Shown here: one piece after another, positions 11,501 through 22,060 of the stretch
Layout of the letters: each line of letters begins with the position of its first letter
Numbering within the stretch: the stretch's first letter is position 1
DNA from: Phoronis australis
Lineage: Eukaryota > Phoronida > Phoronidae
Reading direction: 5' to 3'
NCBI GenBank assembly: GCA_002633005.1
Contig: NMRA01000658.1
Span: forward strand, 148,251 to 206,629
DNA length: 58,379 bases
Notes under the pieces: generated by a model
Database searches by the model: none
What the model was told of the DNA's origin: nothing
What the model saw: the letters and a program-made list of their open reading frames with translations, nothing else
Program-made: the position numbers and the translations under genes

Positions 11501-14500
11501 TTTTTACACAGCCCCAGAAATTGCTTTTGCATTTATATCTTGGTTCTCCTTCACTCTCTTGCACACATTCATAAGTAAGATCGAGCTCAGAAAAATAGGA
11601 GACACCTTTTTGCAATGTTCGATTGTCAGCCAGTGAAACCAGGATTTGAATTCAGGTCGGCCAAACGGGAGCCGCAAGCTCTAACCACTGAGCCACACTG
11701 TCTCAAGGTAATAGCTATCTAAACAGTGCTCAATATAGCTATCTAAACAGTGCTCAATATAGCTATCTAAACAGTGCTCAATATAGCTATCTAAACAGTG
11801 CTCAATATAGCTATCTAAACAGTGCTCAATATACCATTAAATAATGTGAGCGTAGAAAAGGTTTGAAGACCAAAGATCAAGACGACTGCTCACAAATTAT
11901 CACAAAATATACAGGATTTGCAAAGAATTGGAAACACTTTTGAAGGGGTGGTCTTATTTATACAAAACTTGAACTTAAGCAGAAGATAACAAGTAGACTG
12001 AACAAGAACCAATGTAACAAAGTACCTTTAAATGCCGGACTACAGAAATACATCAATAGGAAGACTGCCTTTATTTGCAGTTTTTCAATGTTACTTTGCA
12101 TTGCTCTAAGGAGATACGAGAAACCATCCAGCTCTACAAAGGCTTGTTCTGTTTCTGGTACGTGTCGACAAAGACCTGATAAATGAAACAACGCTTGGTT
12201 AGTTGTGAAATCAGTACACTACAAAATCAACACAAGTATATCGCTACAAACAAGGCAAGTGTTCAAGGAACTGAGTGAACACACACACAAACCCTGAATT
12301 AAAATTTCAGATGACCTTGAATGATTCAAACTAAGAGAGTGAAGGAGTGAAGCAGGGAGGAAAGAGGGGGGGGGGNNNNNNNNNNNNNNNNNNNNNNNNN
12401 NNNNNNNNNNNNNNNNNNNNNNNNNNNNNNNNNNNNNNNNNNNNNNNNNNNNNNNNNNNNNNNNNNNNNNNNNNNNNNNNNNNNNNNNNNNNNNNNNNNN
12501 NNNNNNNNNNNNNNNNNNNNNNNNNNNNNNNNNNNNNNNNNNNNNNNNNNNNNNGGGAGGGAGGGAGGGACGGACAGCAGTAGGGAGAGAGATATGGGAG
12601 AAAAAGAGGTAGGGCGAGAAGTGGGGTAGAGTGAGGGAGGGAGGGAAAGAGGGTGGTAGGAAAGAAAAGAGGAAGGGAGGTAAGAATGAAAATGAGGGAA
12701 AGAAAATGGGATGGAGGAGGGACGGGGAGGGATGGAGGTAGAGCAGGGCCAAAAGAAAGCGCTCATCACTTAATATGTTAAATTTTTGTAATTCGTTCCG
12801 CAACTTGTATCCTGCTTGCCTGACTAAAGAGAGACACATGGTGAAGATTGTTTGAAGTTAAACCACAAAAAAAATTATTATATCTTTCTTTATATTTTTG
12901 CAAACATTTGAAAAATTTTCAGGACTACATGGAGACGGTACTTTGTGATATTGTCTCCGAAAGTAGCGTGATTTGTCAAAATGCCAGTGGGTAGCATCTT
13001 TACCTACACCATTTCAGAGGTATCATATACACAAACTCATCTTCTGCGTACTTTATGTTAAAATAAAAACTGCCCCTTTAAGGAGTTGATGTTGCATTAA
13101 AGTTTCGAACAAAAATCATGGCGAAAATCATCACTGTTTCATTTTTCCAATGATATTCTAATTATTTCTAAAATAAAATCTCACCATTTTCTGAAAAAAA
13201 TCCAAAATGTCCTTTTTTTCATTTTTCAACATTGTTGTGAATGTCCACAATTTTCAAAACAATCTGATGATAGCTGTGGTACAAAACTTGAACATGGAAA
13301 TTCATATAATTTGGGACATGTTGTATGAAAACATGATAAAATAAAATTTCACTTGTCAGCCATGTTGTGTCCTAAATTGGATACATCTTATCATAATTTC
13401 TTATTTTAATTCGTAATGTTAAGTGCTGCGACACATAAAAATGAACTAAATAAAATACAAATTACTAATAACAATCAGCAAAACGCATATTTATAATAAT
13501 AAAACCAATGCTTATTATTCTTCTGGAGCAGCATGAAAATTTGTTTCTAGAATAGTGCGCAACCTGTCCACATGACTGAAAATCTGCGACCTTGAACATT
13601 ATTAAGTAAGTTATAGGGACTGGCACCTGTATAAAACAAAATGCGCGGTTTTAAAATATGGGTATCATGGTATCCAGCCAGAATAAAAGCTACTTCTTGT
13701 AGTACTAATTGATAGGCATTGGGAAAAGGTACTTATCAGTAAATTTTTCACGGGAAGGGTTCCCATAATTTATAGTTTGCAAGCATGTGTACTCTCATAT
13801 CTTGTCTTCTTGTCACCAAAAACTCAAATTCGACCATTGCACAACTGACCCACCTGAGATTGCATACATGGACTTGATGCGGACCATATCCAATGAATGA
13901 CTGTCTGTCAACTTCAACAGCATAGGCAGCACTCCAACCTGCATGGCTGCCTGCTGACAGTAAGGGTTGTTCTGTACTAATGTCGCAATCAGCTCACCCG
14001 TTCTCCACTGTATCTCGCCACTTGGGTCATCGAGCAACTTCGGCAGTAGTGAGAACCCACCAATTTTCTGAAAGTCTACAAAACAAAGCAGACAACACAA
14101 CAACTACTTTAAATAATAATGATTATCAAATTGTATTTTCATAAATTCGAACCCCAGTTTATATATAAAGTTCCTGCCTTGAAGAACGATTTTAACTAAA
14201 TGCATAGTGAACTGACCTGATGAACTAAACAGACAATGAGTTAGCATTGGAATGCGCCCACGAATGCATCGCAAATGGTGTGCTTTTAGGGTTGTTTATT
14301 TGTGTCATAAAAATGGCCAATAGATGACGCAAAAACATACAATCCATCCAAAAACGGGAACATGCCATATTTCATAAAAATCTGTCAAGGAACTTCAGAG
14401 AAACAAAGGAAAACAGAACAAAATGAAATTGCCATTTGTGGGCACAGCATACGCCAGAAAGTCATCGTCTGTTATCTTCATATAAATTCACTTACTAAAT

Positions 14501-17500
14501 TTAATAAAGATCCTGCGGTGGGTTTTGGAGATACAGCTATGGGGGCAAACCAAAACAAAACTACCATTAGGAGGCGCCACAGTAGTCAGTCGCCATCATC
14601 AAACGTCCTCTTCACACTGAAAAAATATGCCAATTTTCAAAACTATCCCTAGAATGATTTGGTTGATCGAGGGTTGGACACCAAAAACAAGATTTGAAAA
14701 CAGCAAAAATGGCCACCAGGTGGCGCAAAATACCTCAATTCCATCCAAAAACAGGATGATAGCGTAACCACACCAATACATGCCTAATATATTCAAAATT
14801 TCATGAAAATCTGTTGAGGACCTTTGAAGATGCAGACTGGTAAATGTAAAAAACTAAAACTGCCACTAGGGGGAACACCAGTAGTCAGACCAGTCCAAAA
14901 GTTGTCGTCTATTGTCAACATCATATAAATACACTTGCTAAATTAAGTAAAAATCCTGCAAACGGTTTAATAGATATAGCGATGAGCACAGAAAAACAAA
15001 ACTGCCACTAGGAGGCGCCACAGTAGTCGAACTCATTGGAAAATCGTCGTTAGCCGTCCACTTCATAGTAAAAACATACATGCAAATTTTCACAATTATC
15101 CTGAAAGCGGTTTGGTTGATAGAGGGGTGGATGACTCAAAAACAGCAAAAATGGCCACCAGGTGGCGCAAACTAGGTCGAATCCATCTAAAAACGGAAAG
15201 ATAACGTCAACTTACCAACAGAAACTTATACACCCAATTTTATAAAAATACATTGAGGACCTTTGAAGATACAGAGGTAAACGTAAAAAAATAAAGTTGC
15301 CACTAGGTTGCACACCAGTAGTCAGATCTGTCCGAAAGTTGTTGTTGTCTGTTGTCATCATCATATAAATTCACTTATTAAATATAGTAAAGATCCTGCA
15401 CACGGTTTAGAAGATAGCGAAAGACGCAAAAAAACGAAACTGCCACTAGGAGGCGCCACAGTAGTCGAAGTTGTCGGAAAATCATCGTCAACCGTTCTCT
15501 TCATAGTAAGAACATAGTTTTTACATGCCAATTTTCACAATCATGCTTCGAGCGGTTTGGTTGATAGTGGGGTGGACGCCAAAAAAACAGACGCGAAAAC
15601 AGTAAAAATGGCCACTAGGTGGCGCAAACTACATCGAATCTATCCGAAAACGGGAGGATAATGTCGTCTCACTAATACATGCCTATATACCAAATTTTGT
15701 GAAAATATGTCGAGGACCTTTGAAGATACAGAGGTAAACGTAAAAAAAATAAAATTGCCACTAGGGGGCACAACGGTAGTCGGATCGGTCCGAAAGTTCG
15801 TTCATGTCGTCCCATTCATGAAAGGAACACATGTGCAAACTTTCATGAACATACGTCAATCGGTTTTGTAGACAGAGCAGCGGACGTCGGACGGGACACC
15901 GGACGGACACCAGACAGACGACGGACGGACCGAGATGACGGCATAATGCATCCACATATAAATATGTGGGCGCATAATAATTACAAAGGACGAGGTATTA
16001 CTAATCACTATAACAAAACATCAGCGAATAGAAATTAATGTCAAGTCCACCTGCTGCACTACTAAACACACAAAATCCTTTTAAAGCTGTGAATGCATTG
16101 AGTAAAAATTCTCAAACAATTGGGCAACGCAATGAGCGACTTCCGCTTTGAGCCAGTTTCTATAGCAACGATACCATCTCAAACATTCAACATTCAACAG
16201 GTTCTGACGGATTGAGCATTACTTTGATTACAACAAAATTCCTGCATTCATGGTTTATTTCAGCAAAATGGCGTGTGTTCAGACTGGACATAACCCTCAC
16301 CTTTTGCGAGGTCAATGTCATCACAAAGGTCAATCAGATGTTCCAACGCCTCCTCCCTTTCTTCAATCGAATGTTCATCGTCTTTCAACAACTTCACACA
16401 ACACTCCTTCATACGTTTGATCACGTCAACAGTCATGTGAGTCAATGCCTCCTGTAGCCATTTCCTTCTCTGCCAATAAAATACCAAGATAAGACTATTC
16501 GGAATAATACAAGTCCACAGCAAAACAATTTCCATGATTCCTTTTGAATGAAAATGAAAACAGGGGCTTCCAAAATAATTTCGTGAGAAGAAAATAAATT
16601 AAATAGCAAAAAATTGATCATAGTACACGCCAAAAGTATACAGACAAAATGACCCAGAATTCCGTCATGATGGTGGAAGCTGAACTCAACGTCAGAACAT
16701 CCTTCATTGGCGACCGAGAACAATGAGTGAGTTAAAGGGAAAGTTGGAAAAGTGGCTAAGCCATACTGTAATTAGAGATTTGTCACTATATTAGTGAATA
16801 CCTGTTGATGAACAGCAAGTATTCACTCTTATAGTGTCATAATTAGCCACCACGACCGAGAACAATGAGTGAGTTAAAAGGAAAGTTGGAAAAGTGGCTA
16901 AGCCATACTGTAATTAGAGATTTGTCACTATATTAGTGAATACCTGTAGCTCAACAGCAAGTATTCACTATTATAGTGTCATAGTTAGCCACCACGACCG
17001 AGAACAATGAGTGAGTTAAAAGGAAAGTTGGAAAAGTGGCTAAGCCATACTGTAATTAGAGATTTGTCACTATATTAGTGAATACCTGTTGATGAACAGC
17101 AAGTATTCACTATTATAGTGTCATAATTAGCCACCACGACCGAGAACAATGAGGGAGTTAAAAGGAAAGTTGGAAAAGTGGCTAAGCCATACTGTAATTA
17201 GAGATTTGTCACTATATTAGTGAATACCTGTTGATGAATAGCAAGTATTCACTATTATAGTGTCATAATTAGCCACCACGACCGAGAACAATGAGGGAGT
17301 TAAAGGGAAAGTTGGAAAAGTGGCTAAGCCATACTGTAATTAGAGATTTGTCACTATATTAGTGAATACCTGTTGATGAACAGCAGGTATTCACTATTAT
17401 AGTGTCATAATTAGCCACCACGACCGAGAACAATGAGGGAGTTAAAAGGAAAGTTGGAAAAGTGGCTAAGCCATACTGTAATTAGAGATTTGTCACTATA

Positions 17501-18962
17501 TTAGTGAATACCTGTTGCTGAACAGCAGGTATTCACTATTATAGTGTCATAATTAGCCGCCACGACCGAGAACAATGAGGGAGTTAAAAGGAAAGTTGGA
17601 AAAGTGGCTAAGCCATACTGTAATTAGAGATTTGTCACTATATTAGTGAATACCTGTTGCTGAACAGCAGGTATTCACTATTATAGTGTCATAATTAGCC
17701 ACCACGACAGGGAAATGGTGGTTTGTATGATTAGTTTTGCCCTGTACTGCACGTGGTAATACCGTGTTCAAATACCAACGGAGGTTTTGATGCAGTTATT
17801 TTCATTTTTGATCATGGATTACCCAACCATTGACCCGAAGGCTGTTCACAAAGGACATGAAAGGTCATGTAGTACCCTAAAAATGTTTCATTTTGGCCAA
17901 CTTCAGAACATTGCCTCTCAGAAATGGCCAATTGCATTCACATGGAACTTTCGGATACTACGCTTTATACACTCTTCTGCAAACAGCTGTTAGGAATTGG
18001 ATTTAAAATGTTCTACTTATGCACTAGAGGTCATCAGAAGCTAAGACTTAAAACAATAATTCAGTAACTGTAAGTCCACTTTTGAGAATTTAAATCTTGA
18101 TATCATTACGAAATTTTGTCATGTTATTGATTATGTTGTTTTCTTGAATGTACCTTTCTTTTTTAAAAGCAAAAAAATCATAGAAAAGCAAGGTCACATG
18201 ACCCAAGTAGTGGCACATTGGTCAAAATCAAATTCTACAGCTCTCAGAAAATGTATAATTTTGCCTACTTAGTAGTTAAATTCCATAGTTTTGTATCTGG
18301 CTAAATGTACAGACTTTTTGATAAGGTCCTACATAACCTTAAACATAACCTTAAATGTCCACTCATTCTAGTCTTTACTCTGGTTGTTTGCCTTCTACAA
18401 TAAAACATTGTAATGACATATTGTACAAGCATATTGTTGTATTGCATAAGCATTGTTGTGAAAAAATCGGGAACTGAGAACCATAAAGACATGGACAATC
18501 TGTGAAACGAGGATGCATCTTCGCTATTAAAAGTTATGGCTTGGAATGATCAATGACAGAAAAGAGGAACTTTTTCCAGGTGATGTATAGATCCACAAAC
18601 AAGTAGGCTTGTGTGCTAGAAATATTTTGGTGTTGCAAAATTTAACTGAAATAACATTTGTGCATAAATAAAGTCAAAATAATGATAAAAAGGGACAAAA
18701 AATGAGGAAACTGGGAATCAAATAAGAGGAAATCGCAACCAAAAAGAGGAAATGTTCTTAAAATAGGAGTTGAAAATGAATGGGAGATGCCTGTAAAAGA
18801 AAATTTAAACATTTCGCAGTCTTGTCTATATCAAACCTCTTCATCCATCTCTGAGAACTGTGATGCTTCTGTGTTATCATCAGCCTTGGTGGCTTCTAAG
18901 CAGAACTTCAGCAGGCCTTGCAGGTTTGGACTGTACCGCCTATCATCATCACCACTGGCCAT
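8468..18962 (-). CDS. HSPBP1: HSPBP1, HSP70-binding protein 1 / Fes1-type nucleotide-exchange factor (6 coding exons)
   Basis: Coding exons on the minus strand are 18962-18837, 16469-16301, 14075-13854, 12175-12026, 9492-9284 and 8539-8468. They sum to 948 nt, giving 315 aa plus stop, with phases 0,1,1,1,0. HSPBP1 binds the ATPase domain of cytosolic HSP70/HSC70 through a curved armadillo-repeat domain and triggers ADP release. Visible marks are the Fes1-type motif NLQGLLKFCLEA (residues 13-24), WLQEAL (46-51), an armadillo-like region with IQWRTGELIATLVQNN, LDGFSYLLRAMQ (188-199) and PFHEHLLATL (244-253), and a coiled C-terminal tail ending EMEYSKRLMELAF. Human HSPBP1 is about 360 aa; the missing length is mainly the glycine/serine-rich N-terminus. 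The ATG at 18962 begins MASGDDDRR and follows a non-coding leader. Introns hold copy B of the CTCF-motif repeat, a 142-bp satellite and a LINE tail. Confidence 0.95.
9284..9492 (-). CDS. HSPBP1: HSPBP1 coding exon 5
   Basis: Residues 223-292, including GMVEQLVTLLGTQHGPFHEH and CRRPELGLQAILENKLKQL. The donor is GTACGT. This is the best-conserved armadillo segment of the family. Confidence 0.96.
9850..10485 (+). mobile_element. 3' end of a non-LTR retrotransposon (CR1/L2/jockey-like LINE), 5'-truncated
   Basis: The frame at 9861-10160 encodes the C-terminal tail typical of LINE ORF2 proteins after the reverse transcriptase: CMYKCVNGVAPAYLS, then TGERSFIYAAAAIWNCLSPE, then a stop. A 3' UTR follows, ending with an AATAAAG-type tail at about 10468-10480. 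Only about 100 codons remain, so the copy is dead on arrival. It lies in HSPBP1 intron 5, antisense to the gene (HSPBP1 is on the minus strand). Confidence 0.85.
10690..10805. repeat. gaccggt-rich dispersed repeat fragment
   Basis: It contains gtccgaccggtcagaaa and gtgaccggtctgaaaa, related to the better copies at 27888-28095 and 32573-32768. Ends are not resolved here. Confidence 0.5.
11090..11162. repeat. 34-bp direct duplication
   Basis: The segment with core ccattaccacctgtgacctg is present twice in tandem. It lies in HSPBP1 intron 4. Confidence 0.85.
11560..11708 (-). mobile_element. tRNA-derived SINE-like element
   Basis: On the minus strand an A-box-like TGGCTCAGTGGTTAGAGC (11695-11678) is followed by a B-box-like TTCAAATCCT (11650-11641), at tRNA-like spacing. 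The sequence does not fold as a clean tRNA with a convincing anticodon arm, so it is called a tRNA-derived SINE head; the body end is approximate. Confidence 0.6.
11713..11832. repeat. 24-bp minisatellite, 5 copies
   Basis: Five almost identical copies of agctatctaaacagtgctca plus atat. It lies next to the SINE-like element in HSPBP1 intron 4. Confidence 0.96.
12026..12175 (-). CDS. HSPBP1: HSPBP1 coding exon 4
   Basis: Residues 173-222: VELDGFSYLLRAMQ followed by KLQIKAVFLLMYFC. Acceptor TTTATCAG, donor GTACTT. Confidence 0.95.
12345..12745. repeat. Purine-rich (GGGA)n low-complexity tract with assembly gap
   Basis: Gggaggga-type sequence flanks 179 unknown bases (12376-12554). The polypurine tract probably caused the gap. 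Long open frames here are low-complexity artefacts. Confidence 0.95.
13854..14075 (-). CDS. HSPBP1: HSPBP1 coding exon 3
   Basis: Residues 99-172: GGFSLLPKLLDDPSGEIQWR and VRIKSMYAIS, an armadillo repeat pair. Acceptor TTTTGTAG, donor GTGGGT. Confidence 0.95.
14253..15977 (+). mobile_element. CTCF-motif higher-order repeat element, copy B (most complete)
   Basis: The termini are inverted: TGCGCCCAC at the left and GTGGGCGCA at the right. Inside, motifs of form GCCACYAGGnGGC recur at about 14710, 14861, 15003, 15152, 15298, 15441, 15609 and 15756, spaced about 141-168 bp, in the cyclic order type a (TGGCCACYAGGTGGCGC), type b (TTGCCACTAGGGGGCAC), type c (CTGCCACTAGGAGGCGCC). Sequence between motifs is also related between units, giving a higher-order period of about 445 bp. 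No credible transposase ORF is present. It lies in HSPBP1 intron 2, antisense to the gene. Confidence 0.88.
16301..16469 (-). CDS. HSPBP1: HSPBP1 coding exon 2
   Basis: Residues 43-98: RRKWLQEALTHM, then EEREEALEHLIDLCDDIDLA, matching the first helical repeat of HSPBP1. Acceptor TTGGCAG, donor GTGAGG. Confidence 0.95.
16711..17704. repeat. 142-bp satellite, 7 tandem units, each with a long hairpin
   Basis: Units start at 16711, 16853, 16995, 17137, 17279, 17421 and 17563, exactly 142 bp apart and over 95% alike by eye. Each contains an imperfect palindrome: arm gtcactatattagtgaatac pairs with gtattcactattatagtgtc around a short loop, and outer arms gtggctaa/ttagccac enclose it. It lies in HSPBP1 intron 1. 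Confidence 0.97.
18837..18962 (-). CDS. HSPBP1: HSPBP1 coding exon 1
   Basis: Residues 1-42, ending SEMDEE before a GTTTGA donor. The exon continues upstream to an acceptor (TTGTTATAG) whose first exon base is 18986, so 24 nt of 5' UTR precede the ATG and at least one untranslated exon lies further upstream. Confidence 0.88.
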
Positions 18963-18986
18963 GATGAATAACTCGAGTGTGAGATC

Positions 18987-19532
18987 CTATAACAATTAGT
19001 ACCAATTATCAGTTCATAATGCTAAAAGTCAGCAATGTACACAATAGCAACATGACTCCCAACAAGCCAAAATGCTGCATGCCTTCACAGGCGTCCTCAG
19101 CTTCTGATCGCGTCCCCAATACACTACATATAATACTACAAGGTACGACACTCGGGACTATAAATTCCACGGGTGCTTCGATTCAGCCGTCCATATCAAC
19201 GACCCATAACTCAATAAATTTACACAAAACAGGGGTTCAACAAACCATGAGAAATTGTTTTTTTTTATAATACCATTCACGGTGTCCTGCTCCAGCGAGT
19301 TCACAAGAAATTCTCTGTCAAAGCATAAAAATGTTTCCAAAAAGCCCAAACACACTTCGCATTTTGATGGTTCGAGGTCAAGGACGGCACAGAAATTGCC
19401 TGCTTGTCACGTAAAGCCACAATGTCGATAACGCCGTGCATCCATAATTCATTGGTAATTTCCGTATGAATGTTTGCCATGCCATGGTTTTAAAGTGACC
19501 AGGTTTGACCAATATGGCTTTCCTAAAGACGA
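18987..19532. other. HSPBP1 5' intron / leader region
   Basis: No recognisable gene. A minus-strand open frame at 19355-19270 reads KCEVCLGFLETFLCFDREFL before a GTATTA donor-like site. I could not match it to a family and it may be chance. Confidence 0.4.
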
Positions 19533-19537
19533 CTTCA

Positions 19538-21731
19538 CAGGGCTTGATGCTATTAAAATCGCCAGGTCGCATTTTGCGACCTAGCCAAAATCCCAGGTTG
19601 CATTAATTTTTAAAATCCAGCTCGCATTCGTAAATGCCAGGTCGCAAAATTTTCCCGCCATTTTTACGCGCCAAAATAAATTTTTTTAGATCATCGAGAA
19701 AATGTTTAGATTATGATCTTACCTGCAGCGTTAAATACTCACAAATTTCGGATCTCAAAATTGACTTCATTCATGCAGGTACGGCCTTACTGTTCTTCAC
19801 GACCGCCATTAAAAGACTCTAGAGCGCCAAGGCAAGTTGCCGACGTGAAATTTGAATCAGTGCTCTCTAACTGACATGTGCATTCGAGTAGCTAAATTTG
19901 CGATGTGAAAAGGGAGAAAATGCCCGTTGAAAAAGTATCCGGGATTTTGTTAGATCTGGCCTGCTACTGGCTGTTATCAAAGTCGTTAACGATTCAAACT
20001 AACTCGGGTAATGGCGAGTTTGCTCCTCAATACCTTCCAAGTACGGGAAAAATACTAGTAGGTCAGTCACAAAACGACACGCATGTCACTAGTGTTAACT
20101 TTCTTTCCGAGGTATAAAACAAAGCTGGGATTTGGTTTTTCATATTGTGAAAAGACGTTTTTGAAAACTGAAGTTGTGTAAAATGAAAGTGACACACCAT
20201 ATAAGCTGCGTGTCAATCTTAAACCACCCGCGGTCGTTTGTAGTGCGCTGTGATGGACGCTAGCTTGAACTGTGGGCGCTTAATTGGAAATTCTCAAAAT
20301 TTAAGGGGGGACTTTTAAAAGATCAGTGAGCGCTTATTATGAAACACTTTAAAGGTAGGGAGTAGGCTTGTGCGTGAGCATAGTCGTTAACCTCAGTTTT
20401 TGTGGTAATAAGATATTAAAACGCTGCAATGGTAAGAAACGTTATAATACGATTTTGTGAGGCAAACTCCATCTTTCTGACTTTCTGGATATCGTTACCA
20501 CCTACATTGTACCCTTTTTAGCCACCCGGAATGATTTTGTTTTTAACTGCTCGCTTCAGCCAGAACAAGGTTGTTTCTATAGGAGTCTGAACATTTTACG
20601 GCGACGGTGGTTCGGGGAGCGAAAAGTTGCTGGGGGGATGTATAAAGAGAAGAATGGAAAGTTCGCTAACTTGAACCACAATTTCGCATCTAGTTCCCGT
20701 TTAGTTGCAATAGCTGGCTACGGGCATAGAGTACAGGGTTTTCAGAATATCGACCTCGGGAAACATCGGAACAGGAAAACGTCAGTTCTGGGTTATATCG
20801 GTCCCGGACATCGGGTCTTTTGTAACTGCTGGGAATCTGAGTTCATTTTCAAATAAACCAGAGCCAAGACGGTATACTCTTTCATTTGGGACTGTCGCTG
20901 TTCTTTGAAGTGGTGCGCACGCGTGAGTTCACGCACTTGAATTGCTGGAGTAGGCCAACACTTTACGTTGGCAACAACGTGTGAAAGACAAATCATATTT
21001 TGCACACGTAGCCCCAGAAACAAGTAAAGGGTTTGAGAATTTCTTGGCAACTGAAAGTAAAGACGTGACCGTCGTTTGGTAATTAATAAGGTTGTCATTT
21101 TCACTTTGGTTGTCTTAATACGATAAAAAGGAGAAGCACATCTCAGTCTAAGTCACGATTGTCTGCCGGGACCGCTTGCGCACTAACGGTGCCGCAGTGC
21201 GATATCAGGGATATTGTCGTGGATATTTGGTACATGTAATAAGGACATCTTATGTGAAAAATCTAATTTTTGTCCACCACAAAGTTTGGTAAGTTGATCG
21301 CTTAAGAATTAGTAGAAGCACCGTTGTTTTGTGAAGTTTTATCACGTGTTAAGCAGTGGCCCGAAACTTTCTTTGTCTTTGGCGAATTTGGTAATTTACA
21401 AAAGTGGCCGAAAGTGTTAGCCAATGAAACGCGTCAAAGATCGATTCTGCATATTCCATGTTCACGCGACTTGCTTACAAGTCATCGGGAGGGCTGTTCT
21501 CGGTTAGTGTTCTTTTGAACTTGGATTTGGCAACAACCAAATAACAGTCGGATTAACAAGAGCTGCTTTGTATTTGCCAGGTATCTGTTGAGAAGTGTAA
21601 AAACTGAGCTCGCATTCGTTGGAAATTCCAGGTCGCATTTTGCGACTTGATACGAGCTGACAAAAATCTCAGCTCGCATTTCAAAATTTCAGGTCGCAAA
21701 TGCGACCTGCAGCTCGTTATGTCGAACCCTG
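19538..21731 (+). mobile_element. hAT-like DNA element, copy 1 (2194 bp, 5-bp target duplication)
   Basis: It starts CAGGGCTTGATG, ends GTCGAACCCTG, and is flanked by the exact 5-bp duplication CTTCA (19533-19537 and 21732-21736). Both ends carry clusters of GCGACCTG and GCGAGCTG words and AGGTCGCA/TGCGACCT palindromes. CAGGG-type termini are typical of hAT elements; a 5-bp duplication fits the hAT5 group better than the usual 8 bp. No hAT transposase (BED finger or dimerisation domain) is visible, so the copy is non-autonomous. Its inverted partner is at 24179-26355. Confidence 0.88.
19905..20117 (+). CDS. Short ORF inside hAT-like element copy 1
   Basis: A 70-aa frame containing MPVEKVSGILLDLA and HTVTSV-like downstream residues ending FLSEV. 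The inverted copy keeps the frame at 25974-25777 (65 aa) with an in-frame 15-nt difference. The end, GAG then GTATAA, resembles a splice donor, so it may be a first exon of the element's gene or of a captured host gene. I do not recognise the family. Confidence 0.35.
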   Translation: MKREKMPVEKVSGILLDLACYWLLSKSLTIQTNSGNGEFAPQYLPSTGKILVGQSQNDTHVTSVNFLSEV

Positions 21732-21963
21732 CTTCATTTTATGAGCCTTTTGTCATTCATTAAATTGCTAAAAAAATATACGTGCTTTCTCCCTTCATCT
21801 GCAATCCATGACCATTGCTGGAGTCTAGACAGGTTTGATCGTGAACTTCTACCCAGGCAGTATCTACTGACATGTTGTAATAATGTGGAGTCGGTTGGCC
21901 AAGAGGACACACAAGTTCGGGCCTATTAACACGGTGCAAGAGAACAATCTGGAGGATACTCAC

Positions 21964-22060
21964 ATTGCGTCCGCACAGGACGGCAGCGAACTCCAGAAGG
22001 CCCAGACGATCTTGTCACGTGGTCTCGATGGTTGACTCGTCACGTGATCGGAGTATGACC
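21964..22060 (-). promoter_or_regulatory. Candidate HSPBP1 promoter / untranslated first exon
   Basis: On the minus strand a GTGAGT donor follows 21964, and the CpG-containing stretch before it has two CACGTG E-boxes at 22016-22021 and 22041-22046, 25 bp apart. A first exon here would splice to the acceptor at 18986 and place hAT copy 1 in the 5' UTR intron. Donor and E-boxes are seen; the promoter role is inference. The start position of the exon is unknown. Confidence 0.3.

Noticed and set aside
12219-12839. Long minus-strand open frames of 206 and 147 codons
   Set aside because: They cross the N gap and consist of a polypyrimidine simple repeat (Pro/Ser/Leu only).
14599-14796. A frame resembling one at 4627-4857, suggesting a conserved gene
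   Set aside because: Both are the same strand of the CTCF-motif repeat; similarity comes from the repeat and the third copy does not keep the frame.
16711-17704. CRISPR array
   Set aside because: The 142-bp units are contiguous and contain no unique spacers; the genome is animal.
19158-19355. Minus frame with KCEVCLGFLETFLCFD as a MANF- or saposin-like exon
   Set aside because: Only the C-x-x-C spacing is suggestive; no second cysteine pattern, weak acceptor, no partner exons.
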